A DNA stretch of 64,000 nucleotides from NCBI RefSeq assembly GCF_000820145.1, contig NZ_CDBW01000006.1, positions 62,001-126,000 on the forward strand, read 5' to 3'. The DNA comes from Aeromonas sobria (GTDB lineage Bacteria; Pseudomonadota; Gammaproteobacteria; Enterobacterales; Aeromonadaceae). The translations under genes and the position numbers were made by a program. The notes beneath the pieces were generated by a model, which was given only the letters and a program-made list of their open reading frames with translations, was not told the origin of the DNA and did not search any database. Of this stretch, positions 11,320 through 21,075 are shown piece after piece (position 1 is the stretch's first letter; each line of letters begins with the position of its first letter).

Positions 11320-11670
11320 TTAACGGGAGAAGAGAGATTGGTAGTGATCAGCCTTGAAGCCCAGGGTCAGCTCGCCGTCACGATCCAGCAGCGGGCGCTT
11401 GATCATGGCCGGATGCTCCAGCAGCAGGGCACGTGCCTTGGCGGTGTCGAGCCCCTGTTTGGCCTCATCCGGCAGGGCGCGGAAGGTGGTGCCGCGGCTG
11501 TTGAGCAGGGCTTCCCAGCCGAGTTTTGCCAGCCAGCTGTCCAGATCGTCCGGGTTCAGGCCGTCGGCGCGGTGGTCGTGAAAGCGGTAGTCGATACCGG
11601 CCTCATCCAGCCACTTGCGGGCTTTCTTGATGGTGTCGCAGTTCTTGATGCCATAGAGGGTGATGGCCAT
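11320..11670 (-). CDS. yffB: ArsC/Spx-like protein YffB
   Basis: A 116-aa thioredoxin-fold protein of the ArsC family, close to E. coli YffB (118 aa), which also precedes dapE. It keeps GIKNCDTIKKAR with a single Cys in the active-site loop, then WEALLNSRGTTFR and MIKRPLL. Its role is not settled; glutathione-linked reduction is suggested for relatives. The start at 11670 (MAITLYGIKNCD) matches the family; the frame to 11772 is longer only by chance. Confidence 0.9.
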   Translation of the reverse strand: MAITLYGIKNCDTIKKARKWLDEAGIDYRFHDHRADGLNPDDLDSWLAKLGWEALLNSRGTTFRALPDEAKQGLDTAKARALLLEHPAMIKRPLLDRDGELTLGFKADHYQSLFSR

Positions 11671-11974
11671 GGGGAGTCCTTCTCTTGTGGGCGCTGGCCG
11701 TGGCTGCGCCCGAAAATCCGAATCAACAGAGTGCAAGGGCCCGATTCTGGCATTGTGGCAATCCCATGGCAACGCCGATGGTCCGGCTCGCGGGTTTTAC
11801 CGGGACGGGTCGCACCTGAACGGCGTTTTTGAGCTCAAGGTCAGAAGCACTGCAGCGGGAGTGCCCGATGGGGGCGGTTATTGCGGGAGAAATAGAAGGT
11901 ACAAACGCCAGATAGCCAAAACGCGCCAGCGGGCGCGTTTTGGTCGGCATCTTCAAGCACTTCAATCACTTCAA

Positions 11975-12289
11975 TCAGTGCAGGGTGGTCCACTCATGGT
12001 CAAAGACCCGGGCCCGTTCCCAGGGGGCATCAGGCAGGCTGGAAGAGAGGCCAGTATATTTGCCCACGTCGTCCACCACGATGGCGGAGAGGATCGGCAG
12101 GTTGTTTTCAGTGCAGTACATGCGGATGCGTTGCAGCAGGGTGCGCAGTTCATCCTGGCACTGCTCCAGCCCGGCCAGCTTGGCCAGTTTGGAGTAACGA
12201 ATGGTAGTGCGTTCCTTTGCAGACTCGACGAGGATGTCCCACAGCTTGTAGTCGCAGGTCGAGACACCTGCGGTGGCTTGGTTTGTCAT
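11975..12289 (-). CDS. conserved hypothetical protein (104 aa)
   Basis: A small soluble protein, MTNQATAGVSTCDYKLWDILVESAK onward, with no signal peptide or membrane segment. I do not recognise a domain. Positions 20-65 look helical (SAKERTTIRYSKLAKLAGL, then DELRTLLQRIRMYC); the end (DAPWERARVFDHEW) is reminiscent of small proteins tied to DNA or nuclease functions, but this is weak. A purine-rich GGAGAG precedes the ATG. The 300 bp between it and yffB hold no other gene. Confidence 0.6.
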   Translation of the reverse strand: MTNQATAGVSTCDYKLWDILVESAKERTTIRYSKLAKLAGLEQCQDELRTLLQRIRMYCTENNLPILSAIVVDDVGKYTGLSSSLPDAPWERARVFDHEWTTLH

Positions 12290-12500
12290 AACTCTCTCCG
12301 GCGCGAAATGGTCGCTAAATGTCGAAGCGCATCTTCGCCACTTCGGCGTTGTCATATGTTGATCCAACGCAAAAAAGAGGGGAGTCGTGTCACACAATCC
12401 CCGGATAGCGGCTGATAAAGGTTTTCCGGCAGTTTAAACAACGAAAATTTGTTACATCACCGACATATTATGCTGATGGTGCCCAGTGAAGGCACCTTTA

Positions 12501-12514
12501 TTGATAGGGATCAA
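12501..12514. promoter_or_regulatory. FNR-type binding site upstream of dcuC
   Basis: TTGATAGGGATCAA is a perfect match to the FNR consensus TTGAT-N4-ATCAA. It lies about 60 bp before the dcuC start. FNR is the oxygen-labile [4Fe-4S] regulator that activates anaerobic genes, so anaerobic induction of dcuC and perhaps the following M20 gene is inferred. Confidence 0.82.
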
Positions 12515-12574
12515 AGGCAATCTCTGGTCAGAACACTAGATTCCGCTCTTCGATAAATTTATCAGGAGTGAATA

Positions 12575-13951
12575 TTGGAACTTTTATTCGTCTTGCTCGT
12601 TCTGGTCGCCGTGGTCTACGGCATTATCAAGGATTACAACCCGCAGGCGGTGCTGGCGCTGGCGGGCATGGCCATTTTTGCGGTGGCCTACTGGCTGGGG
12701 CTGCACCCCATTCTCCCCGCTGACAAGAGCACCGGCTTCGCCCTGTTCGACCTGTTCGAAGTGTTCAAGGGGATCTTCTCCTACCGCGCGGCGGGGCTGG
12801 GCCTTACCATCATGGCGGTGGCGGGCTTCGCCACCTACATGTCCCATATTGGTGCCTCCCAGGCGCTGGTGCGGGTGGCGGTCAAACCGGTGGCTGGCAT
12901 CCAGTCCAGCTACCTGATGCTCTCCATCTGCTATCTGGTGGCGGTATTCGTCTCCCTGTTCGTCACCTCCGCCACCGGCCTTGGCCTGTTGTTGATGGTC
13001 ACCATGTACCCGGTGATGCGCAATCTTGGCATCAGCCCGGCCTCCGCCTGTGGCGTCATCGCCACCTCCCAGGCGTTCGAGATTGGTCCGACCCAGACCA
13101 ACGCCATCTTCTCCGCCGGTCAATCCGGCATGGATCCGACCAGCTACTTCGTCGACTACCAGATCTGGCTGGTAGCCCCCATGCTGCTGGTGACCATGGT
13201 GCTGCACTTCTTCTGGCAGCGTCATTGCGATCGCAAGGATGGCTGGGATCCGGCGCTGCATCGCGGCGATCACGCCGAGCTGGACGAGCAGGGTACTGAT
13301 GCTGTGCAGGCGCCGACCTGGTATGGCCTGCTGCCGATCATCCCCTTTGTGCTGATGATGACTTTCTCCAAGCTGCTGGTAAGCGACATCAAGATGAGCG
13401 TGGAGGTGGCCATGCTGCTGTCGGTCTTTATCGGCATGTTGTGCGAGCTGCTGCGTAGCCGCTCGCTGCGTACCGCCATGGCCGGGTTGTCGAGCTTCCT
13501 CGATGGCATGGGCAAGGTGTTTGGCCCGGTAGTGGCGCTGATCGTCTGTGCCGAGCTGTTTGCCGAATCCCTCAAGGCCATCGGCGCCATCGATACCCTG
13601 CTGCACTCTGCCAGCAATGCCGGTATCGGCAGCGGCCTGATGACGCTAGTGATGGTGGCGCTGATCATGGTGGCGGCGGTCATCATGGGCTCCGGTAATG
13701 CGGCGTTCCTCAGCTTCTCGACCCTGGCACCGGCAGTGGCGGCCAAGTTTGGCGTGCCAGCGGTGACCATGCTGCTGCCGATGCAGCTGGCCTCCAGTAT
13801 TGGTCGCACCATCTCCCCCATCGCGGCGGTGCTGATCGCCTGTGCGGGGATTGCCAAGGTGTCGCCCTTTACCGTGGTCAAGCGCACCAGCGTGCCCATG
13901 GCGGGGGCGCTGGTGACGGCGTTGACGCTTAACTATCTGCTGTTCATGTAG
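12575..13951 (+). CDS. dcuC: anaerobic C4-dicarboxylate transporter, DcuC family
   Basis: A 458-aa inner-membrane carrier with about 12 hydrophobic helices. DcuC-family proteins move fumarate, succinate and malate during anaerobic growth, DcuC itself mainly exporting succinate. Recognisable segments are GFATYMSHIGASQALV, VTSATGLGLLLMVTMYPVM, GSGNAAFLSFSTLAP, ASSIGRTISPIAAV and SPFTVVKRTSVPM. Translation begins at TTG 12575, 7 nt after AGGAG (12563-12567). The upstream perfect FNR site fits anaerobic control. The M20 peptidase gene follows on the same strand. Confidence 0.88.
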   Translation: MELLFVLLVLVAVVYGIIKDYNPQAVLALAGMAIFAVAYWLGLHPILPADKSTGFALFDLFEVFKGIFSYRAAGLGLTIMAVAGFATYMSHIGASQALVRVAVKPVAGIQSSYLMLSICYLVAVFVSLFVTSATGLGLLLMVTMYPVMRNLGISPASACGVIATSQAFEIGPTQTNAIFSAGQSGMDPTSYFVDYQIWLVAPMLLVTMVLHFFWQRHCDRKDGWDPALHRGDHAELDEQGTDAVQAPTWYGLLPIIPFVLMMTFSKLLVSDIKMSVEVAMLLSVFIGMLCELLRSRSLRTAMAGLSSFLDGMGKVFGPVVALIVCAELFAESLKAIGAIDTLLHSASNAGIGSGLMTLVMVALIMVAAVIMGSGNAAFLSFSTLAPAVAAKFGVPAVTMLLPMQLASSIGRTISPIAAVLIACAGIAKVSPFTVVKRTSVPMAGALVTALTLNYLLFM

Positions 13952-14068
13952 TGGTGTTTGGAATTTACCGGTCGGGCGGGCGGCATGGCTGCCCACCTTT
14001 TTCTCACAGTGTCGCATTGTTGCAATAAACGATCGGCCATCAACGCTGATTGTTGCATGGAGAAGATA

Positions 14069-15208
14069 ATGACAGTTGTAAAGAGCCCGTTTTCCCTCGA
14101 TAGCTATCTGGCCGATCTGGCCCCGCTCATCAATCTCGATTGCGGCACCCGTACCCCGGCCGGGGTGGCGAAAGTTGCCGACATCATGACCGAGAAATAT
14201 GAGGCCATCGGCTGGCAGGTGACCCGCCACCAGTTCGCTCCTGAGTGCGGCCCCTGCCTCGAGATCACCAATGCGCCGGGGGCCGATCACTACGACGTGA
14301 TGCTGTGCGGCCACATGGACACCGTTTTCCCCGAGGGGACGGCGGCCAAGCGCCCGCTGAAAATCGAGGGCAATCAAGCCTTTGGCCCCGGCGTGTCGGA
14401 CATGAAGAGCGGTCTGCTCTCTATCTGGTACGCCCTGAAAGAGATGGATCCGGCGCAGCTGGCCAAGCTCAAGGTGCTGGTCTGCTACAACTGCGACGAG
14501 GAGGTGGGCTCCCCTTGGTCGAAAGATTGGCTGGTCGAGCGAGCCAAGCAGAGTGGCTGCGTGCTGGTGGCCGAAGCTGCGCGCCCCAATGGGGATCTCA
14601 TCAGCGCCCGCAAGGGCAATGCCAAGTACCGCATCACCTTCCACGGCAAGGCTTCCCACGCCGGTTCGGCCCTGACCGAAGGGGTCTCCGCCATCACCGA
14701 GCTGGCGCACTGGGTGCTGGCCATCAACGAGCAGGTCAACATGACCACGGGCACCACCATGAACGTGGGGGTGGTACAGGGCGGCACCGGCGTTAACGTG
14801 GTGCCGGACTTTGCCGAGGCGATCGTGGATTTGCGTTTCTGGAGCAACGAAGAGGCCCGCGCAGTACACGACCGGCTCTCCTTTATGGCCAACAACCCCT
14901 TCCTCGCCGGTTGCCGGGTCGAGGTGGATCGCCAGACCTTCAAGCCGGCGATGCGCCCGAGTGGCGACACCGAAGCGCTGATGGCGCTGGTGGAAGTAGC
15001 AGCCAAAGAGGAGGGGATCCCCTTCAACTGGCTGGAGGCCGGTGGCGGCTCGGATGCCAACTTCACCGCCGCTGCGGGTGTGCCGTCGCTGGATGGCTTC
15101 GGCCCCATGGGCGGTGGCTTCCACTCGGAGGCGGAGTTCCTGCTGCTCGACAGCATCGAGCCGCGCATCCGGCTGTTGCAGCGGGTGCTGGACAAGCTGG
15201 CGAAATAA
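14069..15208 (+). CDS. M20 family metallopeptidase (glutamate carboxypeptidase type)
   Basis: A 379-aa zinc exopeptidase of the CPG2-like branch of M20. Metal ligands and catalytic residues lie in LCGHMDTVFPEG (His/Asp), GPGVSDMKSG (bridging Asp), NCDEEVGSP (Glu-Glu), AEAARP and GFHSEAEF. The dimerisation (lid) domain is in the middle (about residues 180-290). Members remove C-terminal glutamate or cleave dipeptides; the exact substrate is unknown. GGAG at 14059 favours ATG 14069; ATG 14057 is an alternative. It is 118 bp after dcuC on the same strand. A terminator follows at 15272. Confidence 0.85.
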   Translation: MTVVKSPFSLDSYLADLAPLINLDCGTRTPAGVAKVADIMTEKYEAIGWQVTRHQFAPECGPCLEITNAPGADHYDVMLCGHMDTVFPEGTAAKRPLKIEGNQAFGPGVSDMKSGLLSIWYALKEMDPAQLAKLKVLVCYNCDEEVGSPWSKDWLVERAKQSGCVLVAEAARPNGDLISARKGNAKYRITFHGKASHAGSALTEGVSAITELAHWVLAINEQVNMTTGTTMNVGVVQGGTGVNVVPDFAEAIVDLRFWSNEEARAVHDRLSFMANNPFLAGCRVEVDRQTFKPAMRPSGDTEALMALVEVAAKEEGIPFNWLEAGGGSDANFTAAAGVPSLDGFGPMGGGFHSEAEFLLLDSIEPRIRLLQRVLDKLAK

Positions 15209-15271
15209 GCCGGTTTACCCCTTGTTCGGGTCGTTATTGGCCCGCTCAAAATTGGTCCGCTCAAACCCAAA

Positions 15272-15298
15272 CGGGAGGCTGCTGCCTCCTGTTTTTTT
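15272..15298 (+). terminator. Rho-independent terminator after M20 peptidase
   Basis: Hairpin GGAGGC-TGCT-GCCTCC followed by seven T residues (15292-15298). Confidence 0.88.
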
Positions 15299-15486
15299 AT
15301 CTCGATTTTTCGCGCGTCCCTGAACGAGCGGGCTAGGTGGCTCAGCGCCGTGACCCCTGCAGGCGCTACGCCAGAGCAAAATGAGGGGGTGGATGGGTAG
15401 TATGTTGCTGGCGAAAAAGGGGGGGATGTTGCCCTGTTGCCGAGGCTGGGCTAACGCTGCAGGGGGCGTCGGGGGAAAAGTCGGGG

Positions 15487-15517
15487 AAAAAGAGCAGGCC
15501 CCCGAAGTGGGGGCCTG
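15487..15517 (-). terminator. Rho-independent terminator of dcuB
   Basis: A 9-bp GC stem (15495-15503 with 15509-15517) is followed on the minus strand by CTCTTTTTCC. It lies about 30 bp past the dcuB stop. The 15299-15486 stretch before it holds no recognisable gene. Confidence 0.85.
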
Positions 15518-15548
15518 TCTGGCAATGGCGCGATAAACGCGACTGCGA

Positions 15549-16892
15549 TTACAGCAAAATGGTGGTCAGCAGATAACCCAGGGCGCAGGAGCTGCTTACC
15601 CCGATCAGCCCCGGAATGATGAAGCTGTGGTTGATGATGAACTTGCCGATGCGGGTGGTGCCGGAGCGGTCGAAACCGATACAGGCCAGATCGCTCGGGT
15701 AGGTCGGCAGCACGAAGTAGCCGTAGCTCGCCGGCAGGAAGGCGATCAGCAGTTTCGGCTCTACGCCCAGCGCCAGACCCATGGGGGCGATGGCGGTCAG
15801 GGCGGCGGCCTGGCTGTTCACCAGCTTGGAGATCAGGAACAGCACCAGCGCGTAGGTCCATGGCTGGGCCTGTACCACGTGAGCCAGGGTCTCTTTGAGC
15901 AGCGGCATGTGAGCCTGGAAGAAGGTCTCACTCATCCATGCAACCCCGAACACCGAGAAGATGGCGACCATACCGGCCTTGAACACGGGGCCATTGGAGA
16001 TCTCACCCGGCTTGACCTTGCAGCGCATCAGGATGATGGCACCGGCGATCAGCATCATCATCTGGATCACCAGGTTCATGGAGAGCGGGCCAGTCTTGTC
16101 CTTGATGGTGAACACCGGACGCAGACCTTCGTTGGCACCGAGCAAGACCACGGCAGCGATGGCGGCGAAGAAGATCCAGGTAGACCAGTAGGCCTCTTTC
16201 GGGAACTTGGTGTTGAGCAGGGTTTCACCACCGCCATAGATGAAGGTGCGCTGCTCCGGGTCTTTGATCTTGGCCTGGAACTCTTCGTCCTGATCCAGAT
16301 CCTTACCGCGACGCAGGCTCCACAGGGCAGCCATGATCACACCGGTCAGGGAGGAGGGGATGGCGATCATCAGGATGTCGAGCAGGCCGTACGCCTGACC
16401 GATGCCATGACCGGCCGCCAGAATGGAGACCATGGAGACCACGGCAACGGAGACCGGGGAGGCGCAGATTGCCATCTGGGAGGCAACGGATGCCACGGCC
16501 ATTGGACGCTCGGGACGGATGTTCTTCTGCAGCGCTATGTCAGCGATGATGGGGAACATGGTGTAAACCACGTGGCCGGTACCGCACAGGAAGGTGAGGG
16601 TCCAGGTCGTCAGCGGTGCCAGAATGGTGATGTATTGCGGGTGACGGCGCAGCAGACGCTCGGCCACCTGCATCATCAGGTTGAGGCCACCGGCAGTCTG
16701 CAGGGTGGCGGCACAGCCGATCACCGCCAGAATGGTCAGCATCACCTGCACTGGCGGTTCGCCCGGCACCAGGCCGAAGACGAAGGTCAGCAGGAAGAGA
16801 CCGATACCACTGATGAGACCCAGTCCCATGCCACCAAAGCGGGTACCCAGCAGCAAGCAGCCGAGTACCACCAAAAATTCCATCAAGATCAT
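15549..16892 (-). CDS. dcuB: anaerobic C4-dicarboxylate transporter DcuA/DcuB type
   Basis: A 447-aa inner-membrane antiporter similar to E. coli DcuB (446 aa), exchanging fumarate, malate or aspartate for succinate in fumarate respiration. Shared segments include GTGHVVYTMFPIIADIAL, NIRPERPMA, SPVSVAVVSMVS, RGKDLDQDEEF, KLVNSQAAALTAIAPM and YPSDLACIGFDRSGTTRIG. DcuA and DcuB are close; the symbol dcuB is the better guess. An FNR-like half-site pair lies upstream at 17017. It converges on the dcuC-M20 unit. Confidence 0.87.
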   Translation of the reverse strand: MILMEFLVVLGCLLLGTRFGGMGLGLISGIGLFLLTFVFGLVPGEPPVQVMLTILAVIGCAATLQTAGGLNLMMQVAERLLRRHPQYITILAPLTTWTLTFLCGTGHVVYTMFPIIADIALQKNIRPERPMAVASVASQMAICASPVSVAVVSMVSILAAGHGIGQAYGLLDILMIAIPSSLTGVIMAALWSLRRGKDLDQDEEFQAKIKDPEQRTFIYGGGETLLNTKFPKEAYWSTWIFFAAIAAVVLLGANEGLRPVFTIKDKTGPLSMNLVIQMMMLIAGAIILMRCKVKPGEISNGPVFKAGMVAIFSVFGVAWMSETFFQAHMPLLKETLAHVVQAQPWTYALVLFLISKLVNSQAAALTAIAPMGLALGVEPKLLIAFLPASYGYFVLPTYPSDLACIGFDRSGTTRIGKFIINHSFIIPGLIGVSSSCALGYLLTTILL

Positions 16893-17016
16893 TCCATTAC
16901 CTCGTGTGATTCAACCCATATTGCCGCGGGTAGCCTGAACCATGAATTGTCATTGTTTGTTTTATTTAGCCCAAAAGGGTTAGTTGCTATTCTGCTCCCC
17001 TGCATAAGTGAAAAAA

Positions 17017-17030
17017 TTGAGTTACTTCAA
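17017..17030. promoter_or_regulatory. FNR/CRP-family site upstream of dcuB
   Basis: TTGAGTTACTTCAA keeps the FNR core TTGA-N6-TCAA with correct spacing, about 130 bp before the dcuB start in an AT-rich region. Outer positions deviate from the full consensus, so binding is plausible but not certain. Confidence 0.5.
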
Positions 17031-17266
17031 TAACTCGATGAATTTTTGATTAAACCACTTAAAAACCTCTTGTTAACAAAAAAATCAATTTAATTGCCGT
17101 GTGGTATCACACGGAGCCAAGCCTTCAGGTCGTCATGGTGGCGGCAAGGAGAGAGAGCAAGGCTGCAGGGGAGGGGCAGAAAAAGTGATAAATAGCGACA
17201 GAAGAGGGTCAAAAAGCCGGTGCTCAGGCCATCTCTGCCTGCAAACGGGGACTTCGGCGGGTTGGC

Positions 17267-18022
17267 TCACTTGGCCGCAGGTGCTTGCTGCAGATAGCGA
17301 CGCTGATAATCCTCACTCAGCTTGGTAATATCGAGTCTGGCAATGGCCTGCGCCAGCCGCTGCTGCAGCGCCTGTTGATCGGGGCGAAACATAATGTGCA
17401 GGCTCTTGTGCTCGAGGATCTGCGGGTGAAACTGCAATCCGGCCGTTTGTAGCTTGCGGTCGTGATGGATCAGCCAGTAGAAAACATCCCGGTCGATCAC
17501 CGCCAGATCGAGCCGGTCGCGTTGCAATTTACGCAGGTTGAGCAGATCCGCATCGACGGCGAAGGTGTTGAGGCGTTTGCTGGTCATCAGGGCATCAAAT
17601 TCCCGGGTGTTGACATACCCCTCTACCACGCCGATCCGGTAGGGGGCGAGATCTGCAAGCCGTTGCCATGGAATGGGGGGGCCAACTCGCTGCGCCATGC
17701 CCAATACGCTGTTGCCCACGCTGGGGGAGCTGCGCCACAGGGTGGGCAGGGTGTCTGAGAGGTACTCGGGGAAATAGCCGCTGTAGGGCTGGGCCGGATC
17801 GGCGGCCAGCCGCACCGCCCGCTGCCAGGGGTAGAAATCGAACTCCACCTCCAGCCCAGCCTCGGCAAAGGCGCGCTTGACGATATGACCGGTAAGACCG
17901 CCATCGGGTAGGCTCTGGCTGGTGAAGGGGGGCCACTCCAGGGTGGTCAGACGAGCGGGCGCGGCCCACAGTTGAACAGGCATGCAGAACAGCAGTAGCG
18001 AGAGCAGCAGGCGATATCCCAT
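17267..18022 (-). CDS. periplasmic solute-binding protein, family 3
   Basis: A 251-aa protein with a signal peptide (LLLSLLLFCMPVQLWAAP, cleaved near residue 21). The SBP_bac_3 fold is indicated by LEWPPFTSQSLPDGGLTGHIVKRAFAEAG, FYPWQRAVRLA, YRIGVVEGYVNT and LDLAVIDRDV. Such proteins bind amino acids or small molecules. No permease or ATPase gene is adjacent, so it is an orphan, possibly a sensor accessory. The tract 17031-17266 contains no gene I can support. Confidence 0.75.
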   Translation of the reverse strand: MGYRLLLSLLLFCMPVQLWAAPARLTTLEWPPFTSQSLPDGGLTGHIVKRAFAEAGLEVEFDFYPWQRAVRLAADPAQPYSGYFPEYLSDTLPTLWRSSPSVGNSVLGMAQRVGPPIPWQRLADLAPYRIGVVEGYVNTREFDALMTSKRLNTFAVDADLLNLRKLQRDRLDLAVIDRDVFYWLIHHDRKLQTAGLQFHPQILEHKSLHIMFRPDQQALQQRLAQAIARLDITKLSEDYQRRYLQQAPAAK

Positions 18023-18078
18023 AGGCGACCAGTTCCTTGTGCCGATTGATACTGAGTATCACCCATAACGGTGACAAT

Positions 18079-18105
18079 AAAAAAGCCGACCCCAAGGTCG
18101 GCTTT
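18079..18105 (-). terminator. Rho-independent terminator of asnS
   Basis: Inverted repeat AAAGCCGACC / GGTCGGCTTT (18082-18091, 18096-18105, loop CCAA), with a T-run on the minus strand 28 bp past the asnS stop. Confidence 0.9.
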
Positions 18106-18132
18106 GATGATGCAGTGGCAAGATGCCGCTGA

Positions 18133-19533
<1,401 letters not shown>

Positions 19534-19731
19534 CGAAATATTGTCTCCAGCTTGTTCTTGCAGCGCTATTTGCAACACTAGGGGTCTGGCCGGGCATTCA
19601 TTGGCCCATCATGGCAGACTAAGCCGTCAATCTTACCCGCGCGGGTTTGATAAACAAGCAAAAATGTCGGACTCTGGTGGGGTTTTCAGCATGGTTGGCG
19701 CAACCCGGGTGTCATGGCAAAGGAGCAGTGT

Positions 19732-20076
19732 GTGAAAGATAGGCGGCATGGACCTGATTGGCTGACGAAGGCATTGCAGTGGCTGGTGGTGCTCTGCTGG
19801 GGCGGCTTTATTGTGTTGCTCTCCCTTTACCACTATGCCCGTCCCGAAATTGCCTACGGTTTTCTGGTCTATGGCGGGATCGCGGTACGCGATTATTGGG
19901 ATCCTGCGTTGACCCCCTGGTTACTCTATTGGCTTTGGGGGAGCTGCGGGCTGACGCTGACGGTGTTGCTGCTGGAGCGGCAACGCAGCCGGCGCAAAGA
20001 GGATTCGATGCACGTCAATCTGGCCATCCTGTTGCTGATCCTGATTGCCAGCCTGCTTTTTTACTACGTCCCCTGA
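19732..20076 (+). CDS. small polytopic membrane protein, unknown
   Basis: A 114-aa protein with three predicted helices (about residues 15-35, 53-74 and 94-112) and a basic loop RQRSRRKEDS before the last helix. GTG 19732 is chosen because AAGGAG (19719-19725) sits 6 nt upstream; the in-frame ATG at 19714 has no ribosome site. It is divergent from asnS and ends only 4 bp from the convergent heme-HAMP gene. I recognise no family. Confidence 0.65.
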   Translation: MKDRRHGPDWLTKALQWLVVLCWGGFIVLLSLYHYARPEIAYGFLVYGGIAVRDYWDPALTPWLLYWLWGSCGLTLTVLLLERQRSRRKEDSMHVNLAILLLILIASLLFYYVP

Positions 20077-20080
20077 TCGA

Positions 20081-20899
20081 TTACTTACTCAGAGGCTCTT
20101 TTGGGTGCTTGTCAGCAGGCCTTGGGGGCTTGCCCAGCTGACGCGCCACGCTGTCGAGCATCTGGTTGTAGGCGAGTGCTACTCGTCCTATCTCATCATC
20201 GTCATCTCCTTCCAGCCGGTGGTCAAAGTCGTGCAGATCGGTTGCCTCCTCGATGGAACGGGTCAGGTGATTGAGCGGGCGAACTATCCAGGTGCGGATG
20301 ACCCAGAGGGTCAGCAGCAGTCCCAGCCCGAAGATGGCGGTGAGAATGAGTGCCGAGGTGAGGATGTTCTGCTCAACCCGGGTAAACAGCGAATCGAGGG
20401 AGTAGTCAAAGCGCACCGCACCGAGCACTGTGTTTTCCGGCACCAGATGGCAGCTGGTGCAGTCGGTGCCACGAAGATCTTTTTTGGCCAGCAGCGGTCG
20501 GGTCACGACCAGTCGGCTATGCATATCGTCATACACCACCGCCATACTGCCTGTTCCCGCTAACGCCAGTCGATCATATTCATCTTTAGCTTGTTCGGTC
20601 GCCCGTGCTGGCCCGTACTGCTTGTTGACCGCATCACCGCGCACGATGCGGGCATCCTCCACATGGGCGTGGTCGAGAAACTTGGCGCGCAGGGTATCTC
20701 GGGCTTCCATCTTGCTGGTCAGCATCAGCATATTGAGGCCATCGAAATAGGCATCGGTCTGCTCGCGACTCTGCTCCTTCATGAGGGTCAGGATGAGATC
20801 ACGCTCGCGCACCGCCTGATAGGCTGCGGAGAAGACCAGTACCATGGAGAAGATGAAGAGCAGGAAAAAGTTGATTTTGGCAGCAATGGAGAGGCGCAT
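20081..20899 (-). CDS. HAMP-domain membrane sensor with CxxCH heme motif, no output domain
   Basis: A 272-aa inner-membrane protein: TM1 about residues 9-28, a periplasmic domain of about 150 residues, TM2 about 181-202 and a HAMP linker at 203-255 (RTWIVRPLNHLTRSIEEATDL). The periplasmic part contains DCTSCH (Cys147, Cys150, His151), a covalent c-type heme attachment motif. It sits just before the strand pair TVLGAVRFDYS, as in heme-PAS sensor domains. No kinase, methyl-accepting or GGDEF domain follows; the chain ends about 17 residues after HAMP. It may be a stand-alone redox/gas sensor or electron-transfer anchor. ATG 20899 is chosen; TTG 20905 is an alternative. Confidence 0.75.
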   Translation of the reverse strand: MRLSIAAKINFFLLFIFSMVLVFSAAYQAVRERDLILTLMKEQSREQTDAYFDGLNMLMLTSKMEARDTLRAKFLDHAHVEDARIVRGDAVNKQYGPARATEQAKDEYDRLALAGTGSMAVVYDDMHSRLVVTRPLLAKKDLRGTDCTSCHLVPENTVLGAVRFDYSLDSLFTRVEQNILTSALILTAIFGLGLLLTLWVIRTWIVRPLNHLTRSIEEATDLHDFDHRLEGDDDDEIGRVALAYNQMLDSVARQLGKPPRPADKHPKEPLSK

Positions 20900-21075
20900 G
20901 AGCAATCTTTCTTGATGGTAAAACCGCAGCAGTTTACCCCTCTTGGTGCCTCAGGTCTGGTGTTTTGCTCACATTACGGCAAGTGAAACCGCACTGAAGT
21001 AGATAAAGTTGCCCTCTTTATATATCAAATGCGGGTAGTCAAACGGGCGGCTGTGATGGCCGCCCGCCGCTTGCC

